A DNA stretch of 64,000 nucleotides from Brachypterus glaber (GCA_958510825.1 OY294046.1:6770049-6834048), one strand, 5' to 3'. Numbered from the stretch's first letter, positions 1 to 11,644 are shown. Notes: a model not told the origin generated them from the sequence alone. Translations and numbers: made by a program.

Positions 1-1069
1 ATGCGTGAATGCGAATAATGTTAAATAACAGTAACTGCTATTATATGAAGATGGAAAAAATAGAAAACTAGCAAATATAGAGGTCCAGATCTGCAGAAAC
101 AAGAAGTCTCCCCAAGATGGTTATTCTTATGTTAATATTCCTTCTTTTTTACAAAATTAATGGAGAGCCCGTAGAACATGCATTTAATGTTAAAAAAGAA
201 TCGAAAACTTGCTCTCCTGAAAAATTAAGTTTTTGTAACATGGTGTCGTTTACCTCCGGGGTCCAGATATAATAAATAATAAACTGAAAAAACATTTAGA
301 ATATTTAATCATATAGAACATAATACAAACTCAACATTTAGTAAATCTTACGGGAAATAAAACTTTGAACTCCTTAGTAATTAAATATATAATTTATGAA
401 AATTATGATTTTCGTTTAAAAAGGTCTTTTTGCTGCATAAAAATTTCCAATCACGGCGGGCGGTAGTTTTCGACCCAGCAAAATTTTTATCGTTTATAGC
501 CTGCACCGCGTCTCGCAAAGGGTGTTCTCTTAAATAATTAAGTAAATTTTCACTTCCTTCTTCCCGAGCCTGCACGCCTTTTAACCGTTTCCTCCTGTAT
601 CCATTTTTTCTTCAATCTTAACAAAACTCTCCGAATCATTAAACTTTGCCGAGTCCACTTGCTCACATCCTGCTTCCAATAACCCAATAGCTTGAGCTTT
701 CTTAATCATTTAATTGATGCATTTCTAATTATGTACTTAATTAAATTAAATCCTTTATTGATTATGTACTTTACAATAATTATAAATAATTTTGACAAAC
801 ATTGTCAACACTGACAACTGCATTGTTTGTAAACAATTATTCAATTTACACAACTAGAGCGAATTTTTTGTGGTAACGCCGGTTAACCTGTACGTATCTC
901 TTTCTCTGTTTAATTGATGAGTTAAAAAAAGATAGAAATACATATTCCCCTAACTTGGTTAGTAACCGCTGCTCCACAAAAAATCGGATTAGATTTTCTA
1001 TCTTGTTTTTTTTTCGGATCAACATACAGTAACGTAACTTCAAATTTGACAAAGATTTTTTCAAACATT
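1..1069. other. AT-rich stretch, no supported gene
   Basis: Mostly AT-rich sequence. The only coding-like signal is the weak minus-strand fragment at 381-709, listed separately. No terminal repeats, RNA gene or promoter could be supported by eye. Confidence 0.5.
381..709 (-). pseudogene. possible degraded transposase N-terminal fragment
   Basis: Two minus-strand reading frames abut here. The first starts at an ATG at 709 and stops near 572. The second is open from just upstream of 575 to 381 and contains LLNYLREHPLRDAVQAI followed by a basic TTARR segment. This 'LREHP...A......F.GS..T.RR' layout resembles helix-turn-helix DNA-binding regions at the start of insect DNA-transposon proteins, but I cannot name the family. 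The frame change and lack of any downstream catalytic region suggest a relic. A chance open frame is a real alternative. Confidence 0.2.
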
Positions 1070-2238
1070 TCACTAAATGGGTCGGTCAAGTTAGCCCCCC
1101 CAGTTAAAACTTAGGGTCGAAAAATACATAGGTAGTTTGCACACAACTTGCACAACCTTGCACAACCAAAAAAAAAAAGCTTGCGCACTAAGCATTGGTT
1201 AATTATATGAAAAAAACCGTGGGGGGGCTAACTTGACCTTAGCCCCCCCCAGTAAAAAAGTTAAAAATTTTCACTACAATCTAATAGTAAATAGCTTGCA
1301 CAACCTTGCACAACCAAAATAAAAGCTTGCGCACCCTTAACAAGAGCGGTGAGGGGTAAATAATGTTTACCGTCAGCCCCCCCCAAAACTAAAATTGAAC
1401 GAAAAATGTTGTAGTATGTTAAAAAAAAGCTTGCACAACCTTGAACAACCAAAATAAAAGCTTGCGCACCCTTAACAAGAGCGGTGAGGGGTAAATAATG
1501 TTTACCGTCAGCCCCCCCCAGAACTAAAATTGAACGAAAAATGTTGTAGTATGTTAAAAAAAGCTTGCACAACCTTGCACAACCAAAATAAAAGCTTGCG
1601 CACCCTTAACAAGAGCGGTGAGGGGTAAATAATGTTTACCGTCAGCCCCCCCCAGAACTAAAATTGAACGAAAAATGTTGTAGTATGTTAAAAAAAGCTT
1701 GCACAACCTTGCACAACCAAAATAAAAGCTTGCGCACCCTTAACAAGAGCGGTGAGGGGTAAATAATGTTTACCGTCAGCCCCCCCCCCAGAACTAAAAT
1801 TAAACGAAAAATGTTGTAGTATGTTAAAAAAAAAGCTTGCACAACCTTGCACAACCAAAATAAAAGCTTGCGCACCCTTAACAAGAGCGGTGAGGGGTAA
1901 ATAATGTTTACCGTCAGCCCCCCCCAAAACTAAAATTGACAAAAAAATGTTGTAGTATATTAAAAAGAAAAGCTTGCACAACTTTGCACAACCAAAATAA
2001 AACAAGAGGGGTGGTAAATAATGTTTACCGTCAGCCCCCTCAGAACTAAAATTTCGGTAAATTTTAGTTCTGGGGGGGCTGACGGTAAACATTATTTACC
2101 CCTCACCGCTCTTGTTAAGGGTGCGCAAGCTTTTTTTCTGGTTGTGCAAGGTTGTGCAAGTTGTGTGCAAACTACCTATGTATTTTTCGACCCTAAGTTT
2201 TAACTGGGGGGGGATAACTTGACCGACCCTCACTAAAT
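1070..2238. mobile_element. Foldback-type element with tandemly repeated arms
   Basis: The element body is 1079-2229. The ends are inverted copies: GGGTCGGTCAAGTTA at 1079 and its reverse complement ending at 2229. The homology of the outer arms runs for roughly 80 bp, through the part containing CATAGGTAGTTTGCACAC. The 9-bp sequence TCACTAAAT occurs immediately outside both ends (1070-1078 and 2230-2238) and is the target duplication. The left arm contains about five head-to-tail units of 134-138 bp starting near 1292, 1427, 1561, 1695, 1833 and 1970, each with a CCCCCCC tract. The right arm (about 2060-2229) is one inverted unit, joined at a palindromic centre near 2058. Long inverted arms made of tandem repeats plus a 9-bp duplication match the known Foldback (FB) architecture. 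No transposase is encoded; the apparent short open frames here are repeat translations. Confidence 0.82.
1292..1990. repeat. 134-138 bp tandem repeats in foldback left arm
   Basis: Each unit begins with AAGCTTGCACAACC, then AAGCTTGCGCACCC, a GGTGAGGGGTAAATAATG segment, a C7-C9 tract and ATGTTGTAGTATGTT. Units are nearly identical and differ mainly in homopolymer length. The last unit is internally shortened. The C-tract would be G-rich on the other strand. Confidence 0.85.
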
Positions 2239-2735
2239 GTATACTTATATAGGTACTATTAAATTTTTTAAAAATTTTATTTTGTTAAAAAAAGTACTTG
2301 ATTTTTTGTTTTAATAAACCTAGGCCTACAGGGAAAGTATTGTTTTGTTGACAGCAACATTTTATTTTAAGTTTTTAATAATTTTAACTTGCGACTTATG
2401 GGCCAATCTGTACCTTAGATGTCTGTTCTGTGATAATCTGTGTACACACTATGAACTGCAAACCATTACGTATACTTAAATGGATTTTTTCTTTATTTTC
2501 TTACAGACAATTGAGATGGTATCTGAGGGAGTCAAGTTCCCTTTTTTCAGCTGTAAATCAACCAGATCTATTTGATCCTGGAGATTTCCTAAGTCGAAGG
2601 GGATATGTCCAGATTGTAATATTGTCCGTTCATTTTAACCAGTGTCATTACACCTAGCGGCAGTTATCGCCGTCTTAATACGGTCGCTGCCTATAACGAT
2701 TATAAGCAGAGCTCGGGGAAAAGAGAGCTGGGGGC
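2239..2735. other. spacer with one exon-like patch
   Basis: Mostly featureless. At 2490-2507 a pyrimidine-rich stretch ends in TTCTTACAG. The following about 115 bases are open in one forward frame (about 2508-2656), encode residues such as QLRWYLRES and PGDFLSRRGYVQ, and are more GC-rich than the surroundings. A GT follows near 2618. This could be a relic or an isolated exon. I do not recognise the peptide and found no partner exon. Confidence 0.25.
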
Positions 2736-3676
2736 CGGTGAACTTACCGGACACACGAATTCTTATTTTTTTTTATACCAATAAAAAGTACTTAACTTAA
2801 ATAGTATTTTGCAAAAAAAAAATTGCGGATTACTCACAAATTAGCGAGAAATTAATTTTAAAAAAGTGCATTTTCAAGACATAGGGATTTTAACCGCATT
2901 TCAGTTTAAGTTGGTATAATTTTCAGTTAACTAATAAACAGGGTTGTCAGTTTGTACATTTATTTTATTTAAAATAATAGTACAAATTTTAACAAAAAAT
3001 CCTCCATTAAAAAAAACACCAAACACAAAACCAACGTTAACGTAAACCAACTTCTCCCATTAAAAAAAAATACCAAAAGAGCAAACTACCAAACCAAACC
3101 ATTGTTAACGTAAACCAACGCCTCCCATTAAAAAAAAACACCAAACCAGCAAACTACCAAACCAAACCATTGTTAACGTAATCCAACTTCTCCCATTAAA
3201 AAAAAAATACCAAATAACGAAAAAACCAACGTAAACCAACGTTAACGTAAACCAACGTTAACGTAAACCAACGTCCATTAAATTGTTATAAAAATTCTAA
3301 AAAAACAAAAAACTGAATTTTCCGCACCTAATTATATTCAAAACAGTAAGTTTTAAAAATAAAACCAAAAATCAGTACAAAAATATTGTTAATTTTTCAA
3401 ACAAGAAATCATTCCGAATAATACAAGGAGGAAACACTTTAAATCAAAATTAAAATCTGACAACGCCGCATCTCTGTACACACGTGAAATATGTCAGCAA
3501 TATTATTGCGGTTCATAAAATTAATTATTATTTACCATTTTTCTCCATGTAAGTTATTTTTTAGTAATAAAACAACGTTTTCCGCATCTAATTTTATTTA
3601 TAATTGTTAATTTTAGTACCACAGTGAAAAATTAGTGCAAAACTAGTCCTATTTTTTGTGTCCGGTAAGTTCACCG
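2736..3676. mobile_element. TIR element with internal tandem repeats
   Basis: CGGTGAACTTACCGGACAC at 2736 is present as its reverse complement at 3658-3676. The terminal sequence is itself nearly palindromic. The interior (about 3000-3280) holds diverged tandem units of about 63 bp built from TTAACGTAAACCAAC and CTCCCATTAAAAAAA. Farther in, two related blocks start with TTTTCCGCA (near 3319 and 3578). No target duplication is obvious and no protein is encoded, so the family is not assigned. Confidence 0.5.
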
Positions 3677-3832
3677 AAACTCAGAGCTGTTCTTTCGTTC
3701 CTGAGCGTAGCATAAATTCAACACTGATTAGAAGAGAAAGCAAGACGCCTGTAGATAGGCTGTCCTCACTCTACCACAACGCAACGCCAGTGTATCTATG
3801 ATAAAAGCTAAAAAAGGTGACAAAAGATGACT

Positions 3833-3979
3833 ACATTGATAAAACAGTTTATTTGTGTCAACTAAATATTTGGTTGGATATGGCCAATTAAATTCTTTAG
3901 TTGTGACAAGTAAATTTTATTTCTGTCAAATAAACTATTTTGTTCCCATTAATAAATCATTTTAAAACTAAAATATTAG
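3833..3979. mobile_element. truncated MITE, CACTGATAAAACAG family
   Basis: Matches the left about 147 bp of the complete copies at 11645-12570 (shared ATAAAACAGTTTATTTGTG and GGATATGGCCAATTAAATT). The right half and right terminal repeat are missing. Confidence 0.7.
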
Positions 3980-4046
3980 ACAATATCACTCTGTATGATG
4001 ATTAGAAAATAGATTGATGGAATAATAAGTATTACTTGATTAGAAG

Positions 4047-4200
4047 CATGGGCGGATTTAGGGGGGGGGGCATGGAGGTCATGCCCCCCCCCCTCAAGAT
4101 ATATTAGCATAGAAATACCTTTAAAATTATATTTTTGGCGAAAGCGCAATTTTTTTCCTTATGGATGCCCCCCCCTTAAAGGGAAATAAATCCGCCCCTG
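4047..4200. mobile_element. short hAT-like non-autonomous element (154 bp)
   Basis: The ends are CATGGGCGGATTTAG and the inverted TAAATCCGCCCCTG. Directly outside are ATTAGAAG (4039-4046) and ATTAGGAG (4201-4208), a 7/8-matching 8-bp duplication. CAGGGGCGGA-type ends with 8-bp duplications are typical of hAT transposons. Runs of G/C near both ends would pair in a hairpin. Confidence 0.75.
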
Positions 4201-4208
4201 ATTAGGAG

Positions 4209-5169
4209 CAGTATTTATTTTTGTCCATACTTTTACGATTCGTTGGAACCGCCGCCAAATTGAGTGACTCTAGTTTTTCGCGAGTATTTTTCCTGATTGA
4301 GTTAGTTGAACTTGACTTTGTGACCGAAACACTCGTAAAATACTTAATAAACTATCTTAACAGGGTGTCTTATCACGTTCGGTCTATTTAATTGTAAGAT
4401 CTCAGATTGTGGATTTAATATGGCCAACTATCAAACTAATTGGTTTTCATGAAAACGAGAGTTTTAAAGAGTTTTCTCTGAATCAATTGTACAGTTGAAT
4501 CAAAAATAAACGCAGTTTGAAAAACTCGACAACGATTTTCGGCGGTTGCTCTTTGTAGGTGGGGGCTACAATTTCAAATTTATTTACTTTTTTTAATATA
4601 CCTACCTATATTTTTTTAATATTAATTTGGTTCTTACATTTTACATAGCTTTTGAGGAAAAATGAGACAAAATTTATTTCAAAGTATTTATTCTTTATTT
4701 TGCACAAAATTTCTATCGGCTTAACTTCTTTTGGCAATTTTTTTTTGCTTAACTTTATTTTAAGGCATGTCGGCAAAAGACAACAATTTGAAAAATTAAA
4801 ATACCGTGCGATTATAAAGTGCCGAACACTTTTTAATGCAAAAACTGACATTAGCGATGAGTAAAATACACATACGTTTCACTGGCCACAGAGCTGTTGT
4901 ACGTAGCAATCACATGGGTTAACAGAGGCGTGGCTTCAAACGAAGAGTATTTTCTTTTCAAACTGTTCGGCACCTTATAATTGTACTGTATGCTAAACAA
5001 CAAAAACGTATACGCGCCTTCGCCATTTTTACAACTTTTAAATAGGTTTCTACAAGACAAACTAAACTAGTATTTGCTACACGGTATACTATAACTTTTT
5101 AACGGCTTAAGATATCAACTTGAAATTTGAAACACGTAAATAACATAATCCAAATAATTTTTTGGTATA
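4209..5169. other. AT-rich spacer, nothing supported
   Basis: Short open frames on both strands around 4606-5060 overlap one another and have no similarity I recognise. No repeat ends or RNA signals were found. Confidence 0.4.
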
Positions 5170-5830
5170 CAGGGTGTTCCAGAACCCGCGTAGAAAAATT
5201 TTAGAGGTGATTCTACATACAAAAATATGAAAAAAATTTCCTATAAAGGTTGGTCCGAAAACGAGCCCTAAGGGAGCTACGGCATTTCTAAGAGTGTCCC
5301 TAAAAAAGAGTTTTTATTTGATATGTCTTTTACCCTATTAACCACAGTAACGAATTTTTGCACATGCCTTAGCATTGATAAAGGCTATCACTTTATGTAA
5401 TTTTGATTTGGTAATTTTAAGCAGGGACTTGCAAAATGGGGGGGGGGGGGGGCTATGTCACTTTTTTGCCCCAAACTTTTTAATCTCATTTTTTTTTTGA
5501 CATTTTCTCAATTAAATATAATTCTTAAGTTAAAAATACATAAAAAGGTACTCCTAGTGTAACACCATAAAACCAACCGATTTTGAGAAAATTTCAGTTA
5601 AAGAGATTTTTTCACGTTCTGAGCATCAAAAATAGGAATTAAAAATTGCACTAATAAAAAATTTAATATTTCACGGCGATTCAACATTAATTTATTATTA
5701 TTAATTTTAAATAATACAAAATATCCAAGAACAGACGTTTTTCGGTATAACTCAAAATTTCTTCAATCGATTTTTTTTATTTTTAGTTTATTTTACACGT
5801 ATTTGATCCCTTAACAATAACTGAAATCAA
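5170..5830. mobile_element. left part of a CAGGGTGTTCCAGAAC TIR element
   Basis: It starts with TA|CAGGGTGTTCCAGAACCCGC and continues with the family's 'AGGTGATTCTAC' and 'AAGGTTGGTCCG' blocks. The same blocks occur at 30250-30347, 38595-39323, 41955, 47335-47979 and 53471-54475. The interior around 5510-5690 matches 29680-29870. The right terminal repeat is not seen. A run of 15 G occurs at 5438-5452. Confidence 0.6.
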
Positions 5831-6001
5831 TTTTGGATGGAGGTGAAAATTAAAAAAAAAACATGTTTTGGATCCGCCGTGCCTATAGTCCGTCCAATTA
5901 TGCAAGATAGTAGTTTAAAATTCCCGCGATTTTTAAGCTACATCAATGGTTAAAAACTCGTACCTTTTAACATATAAAATATTGTGACATATTTGTCTAT
6001 G

Positions 6002-6078
6002 CTGCCGCGCTAAGCTGAAAGGTCCTATCTACATAGGTTTAACATATACAGATAGGACCTTTCAGCTTAGGAAGGCAG
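6002..6078. mobile_element. 77-bp palindromic micro-insertion with TATG duplication
   Basis: The block starts CTGCC and ends GGCAG. Its arms pair through CTAAGCTGAAAGGTCCTATC, leaving a loop of about 20 bases. TATG flanks both sides (5998-6001, 6079-6082). The two paralogous host copies (near 58648 and 49000) have a single TATG at this place, so they are natural empty sites. It could fold as a pre-miRNA-like hairpin if transcribed, but the insertion evidence points to a tiny transposon. Confidence 0.7.
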
Positions 6079-6382
6079 TATGACAATGATTGACGGTCGT
6101 TAAAGCTAATAAAAGAAGAGAAAGTTACATAAACAAATGGTTATACTTAATCTTATTTATGGTATTAAAAAAGGTACTTTTTTGGTTTATTCTTCATGCA
6201 CTCACACTAAATTAGCATATTCTACATATTGTACAAACGTAAATTATATTGAACACAAGGAAAACGTCAAATTTTTAGGTTACAATTACAACTTCAGGTC
6301 TATCCAGAGGCTCGAAAAACAACCATCACAAGATACATGACGACACATCAAGCCAATCCTGGCATCGCATTCTTATGTACTA

Positions 6383-6646
6383 ATGAACTAGAAGAGTGGG
6401 GGAACAGGAATGGTGTCTGAACGAGTGGCTAATATGAATGGCCGCCATTAACCGCATTCTTTACTTTAGGGGGTTCAAATTTTTCACACTAGGGGGTGCG
6501 ATTTGGTAACTTTATAGGGAATTTTCATCTTAGTGTCAAAAATTTGAACCCCCTAAAGTAAAGAATGCGTTTAATGGCTGACAAAGTAGTGTCACTACTT
6601 ATTTGTATTGGAATCCTGTTCCCCCACTCCTCTAGTTCATTGTATA
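6383..6646. mobile_element. nested palindromic MITE (~264 bp)
   Basis: Terminal inverted repeats ATGAACTAGAAGAGTGGGGG and its reverse copy ending near 6640, plus a second inner inverted pair containing ACTTTAGGGGGTTCAAATTT and its complement (about 6455-6560). TACTA is found on both sides (6378-6382, 6647-6651). The paralogous host copy near 58955 lacks the block. The exact right end is uncertain by about 6 bases. Confidence 0.65.
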
Positions 6647-6810
6647 TACTAAGCTTGTTATGCGAGCCTTTGGATAGGCCATTTTTAGGAAAACAGTACC
6701 GATATCTGTTAAATTTTTGATACACTAAGATTTATGCATAATTATGCTATTTATGCGCTCTGTGTTGTAAAACCGGCCGCGTCCCTTACTATCTCGCATA
6801 ACTGGACGGA

Positions 6811-7489
6811 GTAAAGGATACCCATTTTCAAAAATATTGTGTAACTTTTTCAAATTTTGAATTAATTGATCTATTAAGGACCAATTATCTAGGAAACGGT
6901 GTAAAAACTTTTAGTTATCAGGCATAAGGCAGAGCCAAAATCCGTTGACAGAATCCACGCACCTTAACAGAGATATAACCGAAATCTTGGCACCTGACAC
7001 CAATTGTTATAATGATGAAAGTTTATTTTTAAAACTGAATTAGTTGGCACCTTAGTGCATAAACCTATCCATATATTCTAAATACTCTTAAGCGTATCTT
7101 TAATTTTTACCAAAATACTAGTTTGGCACGAAGCCCAAGTTTTTAAAAAAATGTCACTCTCATGACATCCTTGCAAATTTTATTTTATTTAGTGGGTCAA
7201 GTTATAAAGTGAAATATTGTTTTACATGTTATCATACTCTACACTGATTCTGATCTAGAAGAGTAATATACTATGCATGGTACCTATATTACACACAGAG
7301 AAAAAAAATCTAATATGACGTATTTGTGATAGTTGCTACAGGAAAACCACTTTAGAAAAAATAGTACTCATATTAAATTACTAGTTTCATAACACTCGTT
7401 TTTAGCGCACGAGTACAAGTTTAGAAAACGAGCCGCTTGCGGCAAGTTTTTTAAAGTACTAGTAGGTACTATTTAACAATAGATGGAGC
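6811..7489. other. spacer, partial hairpin repeat only
   Basis: AT-rich. At 7380-7450 there is a partial copy of the hairpin repeat at 26512-26615 (shared TTTCATAACA, GAGTACAAGTTTA and CCGCTTGCGG). Nothing else supported. Confidence 0.4.
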
Positions 7490-7775
7490 AGTTTTATTTT
7501 TTTGAACTAAAATGATAAAAAACTGATCAAATATTAAGAAAAACTAATAAACTTTATGTAATTTTAACGCAAAACTTTAAATTGCATTAAATTATTCAAT
7601 ATTTTTGCTAATTTTGCTACAGTTTTATTTACTTTTATAAACAAGAGATGGCACTACATGTGCCCATTCTAACACATGATATGGAATATTCATACCGTAT
7701 CTAGAGCTAGAATGGATTCATTCTGTGTTTGAAAAGTGTGTGTATTTGCTTATATTCTAAAGTAGAAAATGTAAT
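7490..7775. repeat. partial copy of a ~700-bp dispersed repeat
   Basis: Matches parts of 13344-13930 and, reversed, 42690-43400. Shared blocks include GAACTAA..TGATAAAAAACTG, ACTACATGTGC.CATTCTAACAC and GAGCTAGAATGGATTCATTC. Confidence 0.7.
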
Positions 7776-9385
7776 ATACTTTCACTGCGAAGAGTATTCT
7801 ATGAAATGCGAAGCATTACATATCTTCACGGCTTGTTAATATACCTAATATTAATCATTCGGATAAAATTTACAAGTTCATTTATTTATTTGCAATAGCT
7901 TAGTTAACTTGGTAACTTATTACATTATGTCTTTTTATTTAAATAAATACATAAATATACGAATTAATTAAGGTATAGTAAGAATTATTACCTTAATTAT
8001 AATAAATAATCAATAAATTAAAGTAATAAATCATTAATTTGAAAAAATATATAATATACAGATCATTCGTCCGTTTTGTATACACTCCAAAGTAGAATTT
8101 GTATTGTGGAAGTGCTGGCCCCTGTCGGATGGAATTGGTATCATCGATCCGCTTTCGGGACTCCAGTCGTCTCTGGGGTGCGCAGGGACAGGGCCGTAGC
8201 GAAGAAGATTTCGTGGTTCAAAAATTACAACTAAAAATACAACTTTTTTCGTGAGGTATGCCACTTTTGTACAGGGGTGCTCCGAAGAGCTGCCTCAAAC
8301 CAGCGTGCCCTTCACTCAAAGTTCCATGAAGAGAACTCCATCCATGGAGAGCTGCCTCAAACCAGCTTTACCCCTTAGTGGGAAGTAAGTGAAGCTCAGT
8401 TCGCGTTTGACAGAGCGTGCATAGAGTTGTAACATTGTAATTTTATAATCCTATGGGGAAATCTTATTTACACTTACTGTATATTTTACTTTTCCATATG
8501 TATATAGAAAAAAGTAAAAAAGTAAAAATTTTGTATTGCTTTCTAGGCGTTTTACATGTAAAAGAGCTGATTTCCACGAAAATTGTTCTGTCTGTAGGTC
8601 TGTCTGTTAAGGAATATTTATCACCACGACACCTCTAGAGCAATTTCACTACAATTTACTTATCCAAAGTTCTCATCTGGGATTGTCTTTTGGTTAAAAC
8701 CGCAGCCATGTAAGGGGAGAAAAGAAGTAAATCCTTATCCTTTTCAATTTTATTTTATAATATAAAAGTTATAACTTTTAAATATAAACTTTTTGTTTTT
8801 CTTTTAAATTGAAAACTTTTTTAATTTATTTTTTTTTATAAAAATTTTCAACTTATTTGTTTTTATAGGGGAATTATTATTAACTACGTTACGATGCAAA
8901 AAAAAGGATTATACCGCAGTTGTAAGATTTACATATTTTAATATTTATTAATTAAAAAGTATTTATTTTAATCTTAAAATTTGCGAAATGTTTGTCCCTT
9001 AAAAAAAACTTGACCTCATATGTTAAAATTTGCATAACCCAACAATTATGCTTCAAAAAACAGGCTTAGAGTTTTTGGTGCGTGCAAAATTAATAAGAGC
9101 GAACATTGCATGTGTACTTACGCCGAAAGAGGCGTGTTGTATTATACAATAAAAAAACAATTTTTTCTACAAACGTCAGTAAAAGTATAATTTTTAACGC
9201 ATGCTGTCAGTGTCTAAAATGTAATTTTAAGGCACTGGTGTTAAAAGTGATTTGCTTTTAGCACTAAAAGTAAATTTCGGTCGATATCCTTCGCCCTTTA
9301 GCTTCAAAAAAACAACAAGATTGTAATATTTTCTTATGTCCTGATTATAATCATTCACTTTCCATTAAAGATTAATGAAGAGCAT
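7776..9385. other. gene-free spacer
   Basis: Mostly AT-rich. 8060-8430 is more GC-rich and contains GAGCTGCCTCAAACCAGC twice (about 8287 and 8349), but I see no gene. A minus-strand frame at 8034-8264 has no recognisable similarity. The recurring word ATATCTTCACGGCTTGT starts near 7820. Confidence 0.4.
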
Positions 9386-10513
9386 ACCCAAGTAACACAA
9401 GTAGCTTTAAAATGTCTCTTACTACGTATCCGTTGTCAAATTAAAGCTAGCTTGGCTGTAACAGCTTTCTGTAAACGAGATTTGAAGTGGTTTTAGCGAT
9501 AGCATTTGGCCAATTTAGGAGAGTCATTATATATTGCTATGAGGATTTCTCGTAAGCTGGAATATCGATTTTACAAACATTCTAAAGATAGATAACAGCT
9601 ATATTCTGTATTTTCTTGTTGCCAACATAAAACGATAAAAATATCTAATTTTTTTATTACAAATTTAGGGAATTTAATAATATAATATTGTCATAAGCTT
9701 TACTATGTTTTCTGTACACTAAATATCTATGTAAGATAAAATAACAATGTATTATTTATTGTGATAACATATGGACTTTTAGAAGTTCTTTGACACATAA
9801 TCTAAGTGCGAATAAGATAATATTGAAAAATGATGATGAAAACTTTTTTAATTTCACGCACCTCAAAAATAGTGAAGATTGGTTAAAATAAATTGATGTT
9901 AATAAAGTTTTTCTTTTTATTTTTTTTATACACGGTGCGAAAATCGTCAAAAAATGTTATTTACAGGATATTATGATTTTAACAGTAAAAGAGTTTCATA
10001 AGTTATGATTTTTTTTAGATATTCATCTTTTTTTTTACTAAAGAAAGCAAAAAAATGGCGGTGCTATAACATCATGGCCACCTATTAGCCGGCTTTATAG
10101 GCTGTAAGTAAAACAAGCTTCCTGTATGAAACATATTATTTTAGGTTACAGATTTCTGTAATGAATTAGTTCCGTTATTTACCGCCGGATGGATAACCAT
10201 TTTGACAATAAGAGTGAGTGACTAGGCAATAATGCTAGCATTAAGCGGTTTTAAAATGCATTAAATTTCTATTATTTTTGATTGTTTTTAAGATAGTTTT
10301 AAAGTATATAAAAAAAGAACACAAATAGCTGTCGTTTTATTTTGAACTATTTATTGGCTGCGCCAAGTCGATTTTAGCTATTACAGTGTTAATAACAGCT
10401 TAATAAAAAATCCTAAATACAACAAATTAAATTAAAGAAATAAAGCTAAACGCTGGTTTAAAATGCGAGGTACAGCCAATTTAAGCTGTAAAATCTAAGC
10501 ATGTTACTTGGGT
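9386..10513. mobile_element. possible element with ACCCAAGTAAC ends
   Basis: ACCCAAGTAAC at 9386 and its reverse complement ending at 10513 bound about 1.1 kb. No target duplication or coding content is visible, so the claim rests on the 11-bp ends only. Confidence 0.35.
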
Positions 10514-10839
10514 CGCTTCCTCATTTCTCCCACTTGGAAAATGCTGTTATCTATGCAAAATTAAAATATACTTTAAATTGTGTTTTAAATAGTCTGTATT
10601 TTATAATTTAATTTTTCAATTTCTTTCCTTCTTTTAAGTTCCTCATCTTGAAATATTAAAGATAAACTTGTAAATTTAACTTTTCAGGGTTACAATAATT
10701 TTACCAAAATTGATTGATGAGCAAAGTATTAATAAATAATATGTTTAATAACCTTGCCTCTAACAACCTTTTTTAATATAACAAGCCGTGAAGATATACT
10801 TATAATGCTCGCATTCCAATATACACTATTCAGTGGATG

Positions 10840-11091
10840 CAGGGTTGGACTGGGCGGCCCAAACCTGATGAGTTTGTAACCTAAGGGCCCCAAAGTATAT
10901 TCTTTTCCCACCCAAAAATTTTGACGAATAAAAAAAAGGTCCTCCACCCAAATAAAAATTTTTACCCTTCCTAAAAATTAAAAAAAGGTCCTCACCATCA
11001 AAAAAAAATTTTAATCCTGAAAAAATAAACATCACCCGGCAGGGGGGCCCGTAAGATTATTCTTACTATCTCACCTGTCCAGTCCGACACT
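10840..11091. mobile_element. short hAT-like element (~250 bp)
   Basis: CAGGGTTGGACTGG at the left and CCAGTCCGACACT at the right form the inverted ends. The flanks AGTGGATG (10832-10839) and GGTGGACG (11093-11100) match at 6 of 8 positions. The interior has two short tandem blocks (AAAAAAGGTCCTC). The ends fit hAT; old copy. Confidence 0.55.
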
Positions 11092-11289
11092 AGGTGGACG
11101 GTAAGTTAAAACGCAATATAAAATATTGCTACTAACAAAAGTATACTTTCCCTGTAGGCCTGTTTTCAAAATATTATCTTTTTTTTAATTTTTTTTTTCA
11201 AAAAACGATTTTTTTTTTCAGTTTATTATAAATTTTTACTCACCTTTTACTATTTCTCCATTTTATTAAAACTTTTTTTAGAAATCGAA

Positions 11290-11640
11290 AAGAAAAAATT
11301 AAAAAAAAACAAAACTTGTTTTTTTTTTTTAATTATTTTTTCGAAGAAAGTCCAAACGAAAATTTTCGATTTTTTTCAAGTTTAACCCCGAAAAACTGTT
11401 TTTGTTTCTGGGGGAATTATTTTTAAAAACAATAGGGATCTTTCCCTCGTAGATCTTAATTTTTCCTAAAAATTTTGAGTCTATTGGATTATTCGTTCGG
11501 ATGGACGGACGGACGGACGGACAGACGGACATTTCCAAAGTTACTTATTTTTTCATGAAACACATTTGTATCGAAGAATTTTTTGTCTAGGACGTTTTTT
11601 CGGCGATTTTGGGAAATTCGAAACTACTGTATTATACTAT
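11290..11640. repeat. degenerate dispersed repeat with GGAC microsatellite
   Basis: Contains (GGAC)n-like sequence (about 11498-11530) followed by TTATTTTTTCATGAAACA and TTTTTTGTCTAGGACG, ending near TTCGAAACTAC. The same order of blocks occurs at 29240-29640 and 52900-53205. No coding content. Family not identified. Confidence 0.6.
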
Positions 11641-11644
11641 TACT

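Larger units (their letters stand above)
5889..6810. mobile_element. MITE of the TCCGTCCA family carrying two nested insertions
   Basis: Ends: TCCGTCCAATTATGCAAGAT and, inverted, ATAACTGGACGGA, with TA-containing flanks. Other copies lie at 58550-59110 and 48534-49097 (reverse). Compared with them this copy has two extra blocks, 6002-6078 and 6383-6646, listed separately. A short frame (6137-6340, about 67 codons) is open in all three copies, but its conservation is explained by repeat identity. Confidence 0.75.

Noticed and set aside
1292..1990. CRISPR-like array
   Set aside because: Units are contiguous 134-138 bp direct repeats without unique spacers, in a eukaryotic context.
1261..2203. 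Several open frames with repeated LVKGAQAFILVVQGCAS peptide
   Set aside because: They are translations of the 134-138 bp tandem repeats in both strands of the foldback element.
6010..6070. Bona fide miRNA gene
   Set aside because: The fold is suitable, but the exact TATG-bounded insertion shows it is a transposable insert; processing cannot be judged without small-RNA data.
8034..8264. 76-codon minus-strand frame with relatively high GC
   Set aside because: No recognisable motif, promoter or exon structure.
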